64,000 nt of DNA from Streptomyces altiplanensis. Its GTDB lineage: Bacteria > Actinomycetota > Actinomycetes > Streptomycetales > Streptomycetaceae. The notes under the pieces were generated by a model. The model worked only from the letters and a program-made list of their open reading frames with translations, did no database searches and was not told the origin of the DNA. The stretch's first letter is position 1. The number at the start of each line of letters is the position of its first letter. Of the stretch, positions 9,513 through 20,126 are shown piece by piece. The translations under genes were made by a program, and so were the position numbers. The stretch is from contig RHMC01000001.1 in the NCBI GenBank assembly GCA_003719395.1, positions 62,001-126,000 on the forward strand. The letters run 5' to 3'.

Positions 9513-9962
9513 CGCCGACTCCCGATGATTCGATGCCTGATGACTGAACGCGTTTGTGCGGAGTGGTCAAAGTTACGAGTGCGGTCGTGAGGCGGCCAGG
9601 CGTACCGATGTCCTCCAGAGCAAGTTCACCGAGGTGTCATCCGGAGAGGCAGCCGTTCGCCCGCTGTTGGCCCGCCCGTGGTTGTGGGCGTGCGCACTTG
9701 GGGGCGTACGTGGCCGCGGGCGCGCGCAGTTGTGGGCGTGCGCGCCCCGGACCCCGTCGGGCAGGGTGGAGAACACCACGGGCATCCGGCCTCGGCGCGC
9801 ACCGCAGCCGTTGGCCGGCCGGGCGACGGCCACGCCGGCTTCCGGCACCACGCGCAGACAGCCGTACTGCCCGACCGGCGCGCCGCCGTGGCCGAACCCC
9901 GGCGGACCGGACCCGTCGTACAGCGTCCGGCCGAGGTCCCGGCCGCGCCCCCCTCGGGCCGC
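9513..9962. other. 450-bp gene-free region with 15-bp direct repeats
   Basis: GTTGTGGGCGTGCGC occurs at 9681-9695 and again at 9729-9743 (48-bp period), with a degraded version near 9698-9712. The frames open through this region have atypical, Arg/Pro-rich translations and no ribosome sites, so I call no gene. The repeats lie roughly 170-230 bp upstream of the leftward PstS-like start and could be operator half-sites. Confidence 0.5.
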
Positions 9963-10442
9963 TCAGTCGTGGTCGTAGACCGTGACCGCGATGCCCCGCC
10001 CCACCAGCCGCTCCTCTATCAGCGGTTCGATCCGCGACCACTTCCCGCCCGCCAGGCCGCAGCCGATGCGTGGCATGTGGACCGAGGCGCCCAGCTCGGC
10101 CGCCCTGACCGCCACCGCCTCCAGCGCCGTGTCGATCGCGTCGTAGCGGACCGGCACTCCTTTACTGCCGGTGCGCATGCCGCGCTGGCCGACCATGTTG
10201 GCCACCCATGTGTACGGCGGCTCGGCCTGTACGAACTGCACCGCGCCCAGGCCGAAGTCGTTGGCGGCCCGCTCCCGGTGCCAGCGCCGGTACGCCGCCT
10301 CCGGCTCGGACCAGCGGCGGGAGACCGCCACCACGAAGCCCTTGCCCCAGCCGCCCAGGTCGTTGCAGACATGCGCGATGATCTTGACGCCCTTGCCCTG
10401 CGGCGCGGTGGCGTCCCCCCGTACGTAACAGATCCCGGACAT
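9963..10442 (-). CDS. Macro-domain protein (Poa1-like ADP-ribose-1''-phosphatase type)
   Basis: 159 residues forming a stand-alone macro domain that binds, and may hydrolyse, ADP-ribose derivatives. The ligand-pocket segments are VRGDATAP, IIAHVCNDLGGWGKGF (NDLGGWG is the Poa1-type active loop) and the phosphate loop HMPRIGCGLAGGKW. ATG 10442 lies 6 nt after TACGGT, so the transcript may be leaderless. It is divergent from a MerR-type regulator across a short region with a perfect palindrome. The likely role is removal of ADP-ribose-1''-phosphate or reversal of ADP-ribosylation; the actual substrate is not readable. Confidence 0.8.
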   Translation of the reverse strand: MSGICYVRGDATAPQGKGVKIIAHVCNDLGGWGKGFVVAVSRRWSEPEAAYRRWHRERAANDFGLGAVQFVQAEPPYTWVANMVGQRGMRTGSKGVPVRYDAIDTALEAVAVRAAELGASVHMPRIGCGLAGGKWSRIEPLIEERLVGRGIAVTVYDHD

Positions 10443-10487
10443 GGCACCACCGTAGGGGCCACCACTGACAGTCGGGCCGCGAAGCTT

Positions 10488-10502
10488 TCACCACACTGGT
10501 GA
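10488..10502. promoter_or_regulatory. Palindrome TCACCA-CAC-TGGTGA between macro-domain and MerR genes
   Basis: A perfect 6-3-6 palindrome sits in the 121-bp divergent intergenic region. A second short dyad (GCAA-TACTG-TTGC, 10507-10519) is adjacent. Divergent placement beside a MerR-type gene suggests that regulator's own operator, controlling one or both genes. Confidence 0.4.
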
Positions 10503-10563
10503 GACAGCAATACTGTTGCACTGAATCACAGCACGGCAGTGGGACGGGAAGCGAGGCGCAGAC

Positions 10564-11294
10564 ATGACGACGGACACCGAGGAGCCGACGCTCACGGTAG
10601 ACGAGCTGGCCGCACGGGCCGGCGTCACGGTGCGTACGGTCCGCTTCTACAGCACGCGCGGCCTGCTCCCGCCGCCCGTGATCGGTCCGCGCCGCGTCGG
10701 CCGCTACGGGCCCGCCCACCTGTCCCGGCTGGCGCTCATCGAGGAGCTCCAGCACCACGGGATGACGCTCGCCGCGATCGAGCGCTACCTGGAGCAACTG
10801 CCGCCCGGCCTGAGCGCGCACGACCTGGCGATCCACCGGGCGCTGGTGGCGACCTGGGCGCCCGACTCGGCGGAGGACGCCACCCGCGCGGAGCTGGACC
10901 GCCGCGCGGGCCGCTCCCTGACGGAGGAGGACATCGACCGCGCTCGCCGCGATGAACGTCCTGGAACGCACGGACACCCCCGGCACCTTCCGCGTCGATC
11001 CGGGGCTGCTGGCGCTCGGCATACAGCTGCTCGACGTACCGATAGCGCACGAGACGATACTCGCCGCCCGCACGGTCCTGATGGAGCACACCCGCTCGGC
11101 GGCGCACGCGCTGGCGCGGCTCTTCAAGGACGAGGTGTGGAGCCCGTACCGCGAGCGCGAGTCGGATCCGGAGCATGTGAGGGCGATGAAGTCGCTGTCG
11201 GCGCACATGCAGCCGATGGTGGTGCAGGCACTGGTCACGACGTTCCAGCGGTCGCTGAAGGAGGAGTTGCGGGGCGGCGTTCGGCGCGGAGTGA
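10564..11294 (+). CDS. MerR-family transcriptional regulator, frameshifted
   Basis: The N-terminal winged helix-turn-helix is clear: LTVDELAARAGVTVRTVRFYSTRGLLPP, followed by the wing RRVGRYGPAHLSRLALIEEL. ATG 10564 has GAGG 7 nt upstream. The frame changes near 10945, where the effector part continues as AAMNVLERTDTPGTF and runs through helices to FQRSLKEELRGG. A further slip near 11275 would bring in the TGA at 11292-11294; otherwise the frame runs on into the antisense of the next gene. There is no conserved Cys in the C-terminal region, so it is not a typical metal- or redox-sensing MerR. The ligand is unknown. Confidence 0.7.
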
Positions 11295-11340
11295 CCGGGG
11301 CACGGGCCCCCGCGAGGGGGACCCCGGCGCCCGCAGGCGG

Positions 11341-13514
11341 TCACGCGTCGCCGAACGTCTCCCCCCGTTCCGCCTTCTCGACCAGCAGCGCCGGCGGCGT
11401 GAAGCGCTCGCCGTACGTGGCCGCCAGCTCGCGCGCGCGGGCCACGAAGCCGGGCAGGCCGCCCTCGTACCCGTTGATGTACTGGATCGCTCCGCCCGTC
11501 CAGGCCGGGAAGCCGATGCCCATGATGGAGCCGATGTTGGCGTCCGCGACCGACGTCAGCACGCCTTCCTCGAAGCAGCGGACCGTGTCCAGCGCCTCGG
11601 AGAAGAGCATCCGCTCCTTCATGTCGGTGAAGGGGATCTCGGCGCCCGGCTTCGTGAAGTGCTCGCGCAGGCCCGGCCACAGGCGGGTGCGCTTCCCGTC
11701 CTCGCCGTACTCGTAGAAGCCCGCCCCGCCGCTCCGCCCGTACGCCCGAACTCGTCGACCATGCGGTCGATCACCGCGTCCGACGGGTGCCCCGGCCAGG
11801 TGCCGCCCGCCTCCTCGACCGCCCGCTTCGTCTCGCCCCGGATCTTGCGCGGGAGGGTGAGGGTCAGTTCGTCCATCAGGGACAGGACCTTCGCCGGGTA
11901 GCCGGCCTGGGCCGCCGCCTGCTCGACGGACGCGGGCTCGATGCCCTCGCCGACCATCGCGACGCCCTCGTTGATGAACTGGCCGATGACGCGCGAGGTG
12001 AAGAAGCCGCGCGAGTCGTTGACGACGATCGGGGTCTTCTTGATCCGGCGTACGAGGTCGAAGGCGCGCGCCAGCGCCTCGTCGCCGGTCCGCTCCCCCT
12101 TGATGATCTCGACGAGCGGCATCTTGTCGACCGGTGAGAAGAAGTGCAGACCGATGAAGTCGGCGGGACGCGCGACCCCCTCGGCGAGACCGGTGATGGG
12201 AAGCGTCGAGGTGTTGGAGCAGAGCAGCGCGTCCGGCTCGACGATGTCCTGGATCTCCTGGAACACCTTGTGCTTGAGCGAGGTGTCCTCGAAGACCGCC
12301 TCGATCACGGCGTCGCAGCCCGCCAGGCCGGCCGGGTCGGCGGTCGGCGTGATGCGGGCGAGGAGCGCGTCCCGCTCGGCCTCGGTCGTACGGCCGCGCG
12401 AGAGCGCCTTGGCGAGCAGTTTCTCGGAGTACGCCTTGCCCTTGGCGGCGGCTTCGGGCGTCACGTCCTTGAGGACGACCTCGATGCCGGCCCTGGCGCA
12501 GGAGTACGCGATGCCCGCGCCCATCATCCCGGCGCCGAGGACCGCGACCTTGCGGACGGGGCGGGGCTCGATGCCCTTCGGGCGGTTGGCACCGGAGTTG
12601 ACGGCCTGGAGGTCGAAGAAGAACGCCTGGATCATGTTCTTGGCGATCTGCCCGGTGACCAGCTCGGTGAAGTAGCGGGCCTCGATGGCCAGCGCGGTCT
12701 CGAAGTCGACCTGCGCGCCTTCCACGGCCGCCGCGAGGATGTTGCGCGGGGCGGGGTAGGGGGCGCCCGCCGTCTGCTTCTTGAGGTTGGCGGGGAAGGC
12801 GGGGAGGTTCGCGGCGAAGCGCGGGTTGGACGGCGTGCCGCCGGGGATCTTGTAGCCCTTGACGTCCCAGGGCTGCCGGGACTCGGGGTTGGCGTCGATG
12901 AAGGCGCGGGCCTGGGCGAGCATCTCGTCCGGCGTGGCGGCGAGTTCGTGGATCAGACCGTTCTCCAGAGCGCGCCGCGGGCTGTACTGGGTGCCCTGGA
13001 GGAGCACCTTCAGCAGCGCGTCGGCGATGCCCATCAGCCGTACGGTACGGGTGACGCCGCCGCTCGCCGGGAGGAGACCGAGCGTGACCTCGGGCAGGCC
13101 GATCTTGGAGCCGGGCGCGTCGAGGGCGACGCGGTGGTGGCAGGCGAGCGCGATCTCGTAACCGCCGCCGAGGGCCGCCCCGTTGATGGCGGCGACGACG
13201 GGCTTGCCGAGGGTCTCGATGCGGCGCAGGGACGCCTTGATCGCCATACCGGCGTCGAAGGCCTGCTGGGCGTTCTCCGGACCGACCTTGATCATGTCCT
13301 TGAGGTCGCCGCCCGCGAAGAAGGTCTTCTTGGCGGAGGTGAAGATGATGCCCCTGATCGAGTCCTTCTCGGCCTCCGCACGGTCGGCGACGGCCGCGAT
13401 GGAGTCCTTGAAAGCCTGGTTCATGGTGTTCGCGGACTGATTGGGATCGTCGAGGACGAGGGTGACGACACCGGTCTCGTCCTGTTCCCAGCGGATGGTG
13501 GTGCTCTCGCTCAT
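11341..13514 (-). CDS. fadB: FadB-like enoyl-CoA hydratase/3-hydroxyacyl-CoA dehydrogenase fusion, one frameshift
   Basis: A bifunctional beta-oxidation enzyme of about 724 residues. The N-terminal crotonase domain hydrates enoyl-CoA (oxyanion segments AGGDLKDM and NGAALGGGYEIALACHHRV; catalytic Glu region IGLPEVTLGLLPASGG). From ~residue 320 an NAD-binding domain begins with VAVLGAGMMGAGIAYSCARAG, followed by the dehydrogenase motif GLHFFSPVDKMPLVEII and the dimerisation domain with VVNDSRGFFTSR. ATG 13514 has GGAG 10 nt upstream. The frame slips near 11735, after MVDEFGRTGG; the C-terminal ~130 residues read in another frame and are well conserved. It lies 35 nt after the thiolase stop, so the two likely form a complex. 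Confidence 0.88.
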
Positions 13515-13549
13515 GAGTTTTCTTCTCCGTAAGGGGTGGGACGGGACGG

Positions 13550-14764
<1,215 letters not shown>

Positions 14765-14823
14765 GACAGCAGCCTTTCGAGGGGTACGTGACAAAAGCCG
14801 GCCGGACGAAAACCGGGCGGGGG

Positions 14824-15966
14824 TCAGGCGAGGAGCGAGCGGCCGATGATCTCCTTCATGATCTCGGTCGTGCCGCCGTAGATCGTCTGGATGCGGCCGT
14901 CGGTGAAGGCCCTGGCGACGCGGTACTCGGTCATGTAGCCGTAGCCGCCGTGCAGTTGCAGGCAGCGGTCGGCGACGCGCTTCTGGAGTTCGGTGGCCCA
15001 CCACTTGGCCATCGACGCGTGGACGGCGTCGAGTTCGCCGTTCGAGTGATCGACGATGCAGCGGTCCAGGAAGGTACGGGTGACGGCGCACTCGGTGGCC
15101 ATCTCCGCGATCTCGAAGCGGATGTGCTGGAGCTTGGACAGCGGCCGTCCGAACGCCTCGCGCTCCTTGACGTACGCCGTGGTGATCTCCAGCAGGTACT
15201 CGGCGGCGGCGATCCCGGCGACCGCGATGCCCATGCGCTCCTGCGCCAGGTTGGTCATCAGGTGGACGAAGGCGCCGTCGAGGTCCCCGAGCAGGTTCTC
15301 CTTGGGGACGCGTACACCGTCGAAGAAGAGCTCGGCGGTGTCCTGGGACTTCTGGCCGATCTTGTCGAGGTTGCGTCCGCGCCCGAAGCCCTCCGCGCCG
15401 CGCTCCACGACGAGCAGGGACAGGCCCTTGGCGCCGCCCTCGGGGGACGTCCTGGCGACGACGATCACCAGGTCGGCGAGGATGCCGTTGGAGATGAAGG
15501 TCTTCGAGCCGTTGAGCACCCAGTGGTCGCCCCGGTCCTCGGCCGTCGTGCGGATGCCCTGGAGGTCGGAGCCCGCGCCCGGCTCGGTCATCGCGATGGC
15601 GGTGATCGTCTCACCGCTGCAGAAGCCGGGCAGCCAGCGCCGCTTCTGCTCGTCGGTGGCGAGCCCGGTGAGGTACGGGCCGATGATGTCGTTGTGCAGG
15701 CCGAGCGCGAGCCCGGACGCGCCTGCCCGGGTGAACTCCTCGGCGAGTACGGCGCTGTAGCGGAAGTCGGGGTTTCCGCCGCCCCCGTACTCCTCCGGTA
15801 CGGCGAGACCGAGCAGGCCCTGCCTTCCGGCCGCCAGCCACGCCTCCCGGCTGACGATGCCGTCCTTCTCCCACTGCTCGTAGTACGGCGTCACCTCCTT
15901 CGCCAGGAAGGTGCGCACGGTCTCCCGGAAGGCTTCGTGCTCCGCGGTGAAGATCTGACGCTTCAA
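14824..15966 (-). CDS. Acyl-CoA dehydrogenase
   Basis: A 380-residue FAD-dependent acyl-CoA dehydrogenase catalysing the first, alpha/beta-desaturating step. It shows all three domains: N-terminal helices, the flavin-binding strand region [19 protein letters not shown] and [18 protein letters not shown], and the C-terminal helical bundle with [21 protein letters not shown]. The catalytic base is probably the Glu in [19 protein letters not shown] 15966 is preceded by AGGAGGC. It sits mid-operon, so it should supply enoyl-CoA to the FadB-like protein. An intact, full-length gene. Confidence 0.93.
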   Translation of the reverse strand: MKRQIFTAEHEAFRETVRTFLAKEVTPYYEQWEKDGIVSREAWLAAGRQGLLGLAVPEEYGGGGNPDFRYSAVLAEEFTRAGASGLALGLHNDIIGPYLTGLATDEQKRRWLPGFCSGETITAIAMTEPGAGSDLQGIRTTAEDRGDHWVLNGSKTFISNGILADLVIVVARTSPEGGAKGLSLLVVERGAEGFGRGRNLDKIGQKSQDTAELFFDGVRVPKENLLGDLDGAFVHLMTNLAQERMGIAVAGIAAAEYLLEITTAYVKEREAFGRPLSKLQHIRFEIAEMATECAVTRTFLDRCIVDHSNGELDAVHASMAKWWATELQKRVADRCLQLHGGYGYMTEYRVARAFTDGRIQTIYGGTTEIMKEIIGRSLLA

Positions 15967-16090
15967 CTGTGCCTCCTACGGCCGGCCCTTGAGGTCCTTG
16001 AGGTCCTTGACGGTTTCGATCGGCCCGGCGGCCCGGGACCGGCGGGAACGACGTGGAGGACCGTGCGGCGCAGCGGCACGCGGAGCCCCA

Positions 16091-17237
16091 TCAGGCGCCG
16101 CCGTCCCCGATGAGCTCCGGCAGGTCCCAGTCCCGCGCCACCTCGGCGGCGCCGGCCCCGGGCCGGGCGGGGCCCCGCCGTACGGATCCGGGCGTGGCGG
16201 AGAACCGGGGCGCGGGGGCCGGCTGGGTGATCCCGCCGTGGTCGGTGAACGTGGAGCGCGCGGCCAGGTGCGGATGCGCCGGGGCCTCGCGCAGCGAGAG
16301 GACGGGGGCGACGCAGGCGTCCGAGCCCTCGAAGACGGCGGTCCACTCGTCGCGGGTCTTCGCCTTGAAGCGGGCGGCGATCGCTTCGCGCAGCCCGCCC
16401 CAGCGGGCCATGTCGCCGCGGGCCCCCGCCTCCTCCGCCTCCAGGCCGAGGAGCTCGGTGAACTCGGCGTAGAACTGCTGCTCCAGCGCGCCGACCGCCA
16501 TGTACCGGCCGTCGGAGGTCTCGTAGGTGCCGTAGAAGGGGCAGCCGCCGTCGAGCAGGTTGGCCGACCGCCGGTCCTGCCAGCCGCCGGCCGCCAGCAT
16601 GCCGTGGATCATCGTGGCGAGGTGGGCGGCGCCGTCGACGATCGCGGCGTCGACGAGCCTGCCCGGTGCCGCCCTCGGTGCGGGCGTGCTGGAGCGCGGC
16701 GAGGACGCCGATGACGAGGTAGAGCGAGCCGCCCGCGTAGTCGCCGACGAGGTTCGCGGGGACGGTGGGCGGCTCGTCCGCCCTGCCGAACATGCCGAGG
16801 GTGCCGGTGAGGGCGATGTACGCGATGTCGTGCCCGGCGCGCCGTGCGAGCGGGCCCTCCTGGCCCCAGCCCGTCATCCGCCCGTACACGAGCCGCGGGT
16901 TGCGGGCCAGACAGGCGTCGGGGCCGACACCGAGACGCTCGGCGACGCCGGGGCGGTAGCCCTCGATGAGGACGTCGGCGCGCTCGGCCAGGCCGAGGAC
17001 CCGGGCCGGTCCCGTGGCGGACTTGAGGTCGACGACCACCGAGCGCTTGTTGCGGTTGGTGAGGTCGTACGCCGGGTCAACCCCCAGCCCCGCACCGCCG
17101 GGGCGGTCCACGCGGACCACGTCGGCGCCGAGGTCCGCGAGGAGCATGGCGGCGAACGGGCCGGGGCCGATTCCCGCCAGCTCCACCACGCGCACCCCGT
17201 CCAGAGGTCCGCGCGGGCCGTTCCCTGTGCCTGCCAT
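16091..17237 (-). CDS. CaiB/BaiF-family CoA transferase or acyl-CoA racemase, frameshifted
   Basis: A family III CoA transferase/alpha-methylacyl-CoA racemase homologue. It starts at ATG 17237 (GGGGG 4 nt upstream) with the family opening [35 protein letters not shown], here described by its parts [19 protein letters not shown] and [13 protein letters not shown]. The conserved Asp region follows [16 protein letters not shown]. The frame shifts near 16655; the continuation [15 protein letters not shown] and [20 protein letters not shown] is typical of racemases. It is the first gene of the beta-oxidation operon, consistent with activating branched or unusual acyl groups. Between it and the dehydrogenase lie ~124 nt containing TTGAGGTCC repeated about 2.4 times at 15989-16010. 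Confidence 0.82.
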
Positions 17238-17262
17238 CAAGCCCCCAGCTCTGTGACACAAC

Positions 17263-17275
17263 TGATGTAACATCA
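17263..17275. promoter_or_regulatory. Palindrome TGATGTAACATCA upstream of the beta-oxidation operon
   Basis: A perfect 6-1-6 palindrome, AT-rich against a GC-rich background, lies 25 bp upstream of the CaiB-like start in the divergent region with the saccharopine-dehydrogenase-like gene. Position and symmetry suggest a TetR- or GntR/FadR-type operator controlling acyl-CoA degradation. No cognate regulator gene is in the window. Confidence 0.5.
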
Positions 17276-17355
17276 ATGATGCTAAGAACGCGTTCCACTC
17301 AGCACAAGCCCCTGAGGCAAGCAAGCGCTTAGTTCTTTTTACTCCCTGTTGCCGC

Positions 17356-17361
17356 TAGCCT
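17356..17361 (+). promoter_or_regulatory. -10 element TAGCCT for a leaderless start at 17370
   Basis: TAGCCT matches the actinobacterial TANNNT -10 hexamer and is followed by exactly 8 nt and then ATG. No purine-rich ribosome site lies between. Transcription should begin at or within a base or two of the start codon. Confidence 0.5.
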
Positions 17362-17369
17362 CTGCCCCC

Positions 17370-18591
17370 ATGAGCGAAACAGTGCCAGGCAGTGGCAGCA
17401 CGGGACGCGCGTACGACATCGTGCTCTTCGGGGCGACGGGCTTCGTCGGGGAACTCACCGCGCGGTACCTCGCCGTCCACGCGCCCGCCGGCTGCCGCTG
17501 GGCCGTCGCCGGGCGTGACCGCGCGAAGCTGGAGAAGCTGCGCGAGCGGCTCGTGGCGGTCGATCCGGCCTGCGCGACGCTCCCCCTCCTGCACGCCGAC
17601 GCGTCCGACCCCGCCTCGCTGCGCGAACTCGCCGCGAGCACCCGGGTCCTGGCCACGACGGTCGGCCCCTACATCCAGTACGGCGAGGAGCTCGTCGCCG
17701 CCTGCGCGGACGCGGGCACGGACTACGCGGACCTGACGGGCGAGCCGGAGTTCGCCGACCGGATGTACCTCCGGTACGACGCGCGGGCCCGCAGGAGCGG
17801 GGCACGGATCGTGCACGCCTGCGGCTTCGACTCGGTCCCGCACGACCTCGGGGTGTACTTCACCGTCAAGCAGCTGCCCGACGGCGTACCGCTGCGCGTC
17901 GACGGCTTCGTCCGCTCCCGCGTGATGTTCTCGGCGGCACCTTCGCCTCCGCGATCACCGCACTGGGGCGTGGGCGGCAGACGCTCCGGGCCGCGAAGGA
18001 GCGGCGGCAGTCCGAACCGGGGCCGGTGGGGAGGCGGGTGCGGGCCCCGCTCGGCGGGCGGCGGCGCAGTCGCGAGACGGGGACCTGGGCGCTGCCGCTG
18101 GCGACCATCGACCCGCAGGTGGTGGCCCGTTCGGCGGCCGCGCTGGAGCGGTACGGCCCGGATTTCCGCTACCGGCACTACGCGTCGGTGAAGCGGCTGC
18201 CGGTCGCGGCCGGCTCGTGGCCGCGGTGGGGGCCGTCTTCGCGCTCGCCCAGTTCCCGGCGGCGCGCGCGTGGCTCATGATCCGGTACGCGGCGGCTCGG
18301 GCCCCGACGAGGAGCGCAGGGCCAGAAGCTGGTTCACCGTGCGCTTCGTGGGTGAGGGCGGCGGGCGCCGGGTGTTCACCGAGGTGTCGGGCGGTGACCC
18401 GGGCTACGACGAGACGGCGAAGATCCTGGCCGAGTCGGTGCTGTGCCTGGCCTTCGACGAGTTGCCCCGACGTCGGGGCAGGTGACGACAGCGGTGGCGA
18501 TGGGCGACGCGCTGATGGAGCGCTGATGGCGGCCGGGCTGGGGTTCCGGGTCGCGGACGTGCGGGAAACGGCCGGGGTCAGTGGCCGGTGA
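17370..18591 (+). CDS. Saccharopine-dehydrogenase/trans-acting enoyl reductase-like protein, about five frameshifts
   Basis: An NAD(P)-dependent protein of the saccharopine dehydrogenase NADP-binding superfamily, which includes mycobacterial trans-acting enoyl reductases. The N-terminus is diagnostic: YDIVLFGATGFVGELTARYL, then VGPYIQYGEELVAACADAGTD and HACGFDSVPHDLGVYF. After ~17935 the frame changes repeatedly (near 17938, 18215, 18295, 18465 and 18525). The pieces keep the family order, including GTWALPLATIDPQVVARSAA and FTEVSGGDPGYDETAKILAE, ending with the enzyme's usual AAGLGFRVADV. All five slips fit single-base losses. No ribosome site precedes ATG 17370. Confidence 0.72.
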
Positions 18592-18808
18592 CCCAGCCCG
18601 CGATGGTGTAGATCATCCCGCCGGTCCAGCCCAGCGCGGCCAGGCCGCCGAGCAGGATGCCCACGTTCGTACGGCGTCCCGCGCGGTGCAGCGTCACGGA
18701 CTCGACCGACCTGGGAGGCCGGGGGTACGTGGGGTGTTCCGGGTGCGCGTGCAGGTGCGGGTGCCCCTCGGGGCTCGGGCTCGGGTTCGGATTCGGGTAG
18801 GGGCTCAT
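18578..18808 (-). CDS. Small Pro/His-rich single-pass membrane protein
   Basis: 76 residues with no recognised family. The N-terminal half is Pro/His-rich (repeated PNPNPSPSP and HPHLHAHPEHP), and a hydrophobic segment near the end (GILLGGLAALGWTGGMIYTI) predicts one membrane pass. ATG 18808 is preferred over an upstream ATG at 18826 because AGGGTGA lies just ahead of it. It is convergent with and overlaps the end of the saccharopine-dehydrogenase-like gene by 14 nt. The His-rich tail could bind metal; that is inference. Confidence 0.6.
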   Translation of the reverse strand: MSPYPNPNPSPSPEGHPHLHAHPEHPTYPRPPRSVESVTLHRAGRRTNVGILLGGLAALGWTGGMIYTIAGWVTGH

Positions 18809-18859
18809 ACGATCACCCTGTCCCATCGCTGCGGTTCAAACATCCGTACAGGTACTCAG

Positions 18860-19559
18860 TCACACGCTTGTTCCGAAACCGGCACCGACCGCTTCGCGCA
18901 GGGCCCGGCGGCACAGGGCGTCCGCCCTGCGGGTCGACTCCGGGAGCCGGAAGCCGGGTGCCAGGCGCAGCGTGTGCGCGCAGGCGTTGTCCAGGCTCAC
19001 CCGGTGGCCGACGGAGACGAAGACCGGCTTCACGCCGTCCTGGGTACGCACCGCACGGCCCACCTCTTCGCCCGCCCCGTCCAGCAGCGGGGACACGGCG
19101 CCGCGGTGGGGGCCCGGCTGCTCGTACGTGAAGGTGAAGGGGTTCTTGGCGACGCCGACGGTCGCGAGCCCCGTCACGACGCCGAGGTGACTGGCGAGGC
19201 CGAAGCGGCGCGGGTGGGCCTGCCCGTACCCGTCGCAGACCACGAGCCCCGGGTCCGCCGACAGCGACGCGAGGGCGGCGAGCACCGTGGGCAGTTCCCG
19301 GAACGCGAGCAGGCCGGGGACGTACGGAAAGGCGACGCGGCCCACCGCCGTGGCCTCCTCCACCACGGCGAGCGGAAGCGTCGAGGACGACGGCCGCAGC
19401 GGCGACGAGGTCACGCGCGTCGTCGTACGCCACGTCGACACCCGTCACCAGGCCGGTGCCGGGGGGCGGTCCCGGCTCGTCGAGCACCACGCGGGCGCGC
19501 AGTTCGTCCTGGATCGCTCGGGCTTCGGCTTCGTCGGCGGGGGAACTCGGGCTCTTCAT
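18860..19559 (-). CDS. nfi: Endonuclease V, one frameshift
   Basis: A deoxyinosine-3'-endonuclease for repair of deaminated adenine. The N-terminal half gives ARAIQDELRARVV and TGVDVAYDD (the first catalytic Asp), then VVEEATAVGRVAFPYVPGLL, FRELP, and DGYGQAHPRRFGLASHLGV (second catalytic Asp and the conserved PR-x-G-ASH). The frame slips near 19385, between AAAVVLDAS and LPLAVVEE. ATG 19559 follows TACCCT by 10 nt and has no strong ribosome site. It is divergent from the YciI gene with only 33 bp between starts. Confidence 0.85.
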
Positions 19560-19592
19560 AGTGATCAGAAGGGTACGGGTAGCCTGACGATC

Positions 19593-19892
19593 ATGTTTGT
19601 ACTGGAGCTGACCTACACCGCCCCCGTCGAGCGCGCCGACGAACTGCTCGAAGCGCACATGGCCTGGCTGGACGCGCAGTACGAAGCGGGGGTGTTCATC
19701 GCCTCGGGGCGCAAGGTGCCGCGTGACGGCGGGGTGCTCCTTGCCGTCGGGGACGACCGGGGGCAGATCGAGAAGATCGCGGCGGCCGACCCGTTCACGG
19801 CGGCTGGGGTGTGCGTGTACCGGATCACCGAGTTCGTGGTGACGAAGACGGCGCCGGAGCTCGCGCCGTACCGGGAGCAGCCGCCCGCGTAG
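19593..19892 (+). CDS. YciI-like (YCII) family protein
   Basis: 99 residues with a dimeric ferredoxin-like alpha/beta fold, similar to muconolactone isomerase-type proteins. Family features are VLELTYTAPVERADELLEAHMAWLDAQYEAG, seen as the His in EAHMAWLDAQYEAGVF, then the SGRKVPRDGGVLLA loop and DPFTAAGVCVYRITEFVV. ATG 19593 lies 7 nt after TAGCCT (19580-19585) with no ribosome site, so it is probably leaderless. Function in vivo is unknown for the family. Confidence 0.85.
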   Translation: MFVLELTYTAPVERADELLEAHMAWLDAQYEAGVFIASGRKVPRDGGVLLAVGDDRGQIEKIAAADPFTAAGVCVYRITEFVVTKTAPELAPYREQPPA

Positions 19893-19918
19893 GCCCGCCC
19901 CGGGCCCCGCTCCTCGTG

Positions 19919-19964
19919 CCCCCCAGACTTCGTCCGGGGGGACCCCCAAGGGGCTGAGACTTTT
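19919..19964 (+). terminator. Tandem GC-rich hairpins after the YciI gene
   Basis: CCCCCC (19919-19924) pairs with GGGGGG (19936-19941) around GAC-TTC-GTC. A second stem CCCC-AA-GGGG (19944-19953) follows and a short T4 run lies at 19961-19964. It is 27 nt after the YciI stop, suitable for termination. The CCCCCCAGACTTCGTCCGGGGGG sequence class also resembles palindromic units scattered between Streptomyces genes, as far as I recall. Confidence 0.55.
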
Positions 19965-20126
19965 CGCGGTGCCGGGAGAGGACCGTGCCGGGGCGCTCCC
20001 CGCAGGGCGTCGAACGCAACCACCCCGAAGCAACCGACGTACCCGAACGGTCGACGCCCGAGGAGACGCCCCGGCGCGGCACCGACCCCAACGCCCCCGC
20101 CGGGCCCCGGCGCCGCGTCCCGGTCG

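Noticed and set aside
9554..9985. Open frames on both strands in the gap before the macro-domain gene
   Set aside because: Arg/Pro-rich translations, no ribosome sites and no recognisable motifs.
15989..16010. TTGAGGTCC repeats considered as a small gene between the CaiB-like and dehydrogenase genes
   Set aside because: A short frame (ending in repeated Lys-Asp-Leu) exists only after an assumed slip; evidence is too thin to call a gene.
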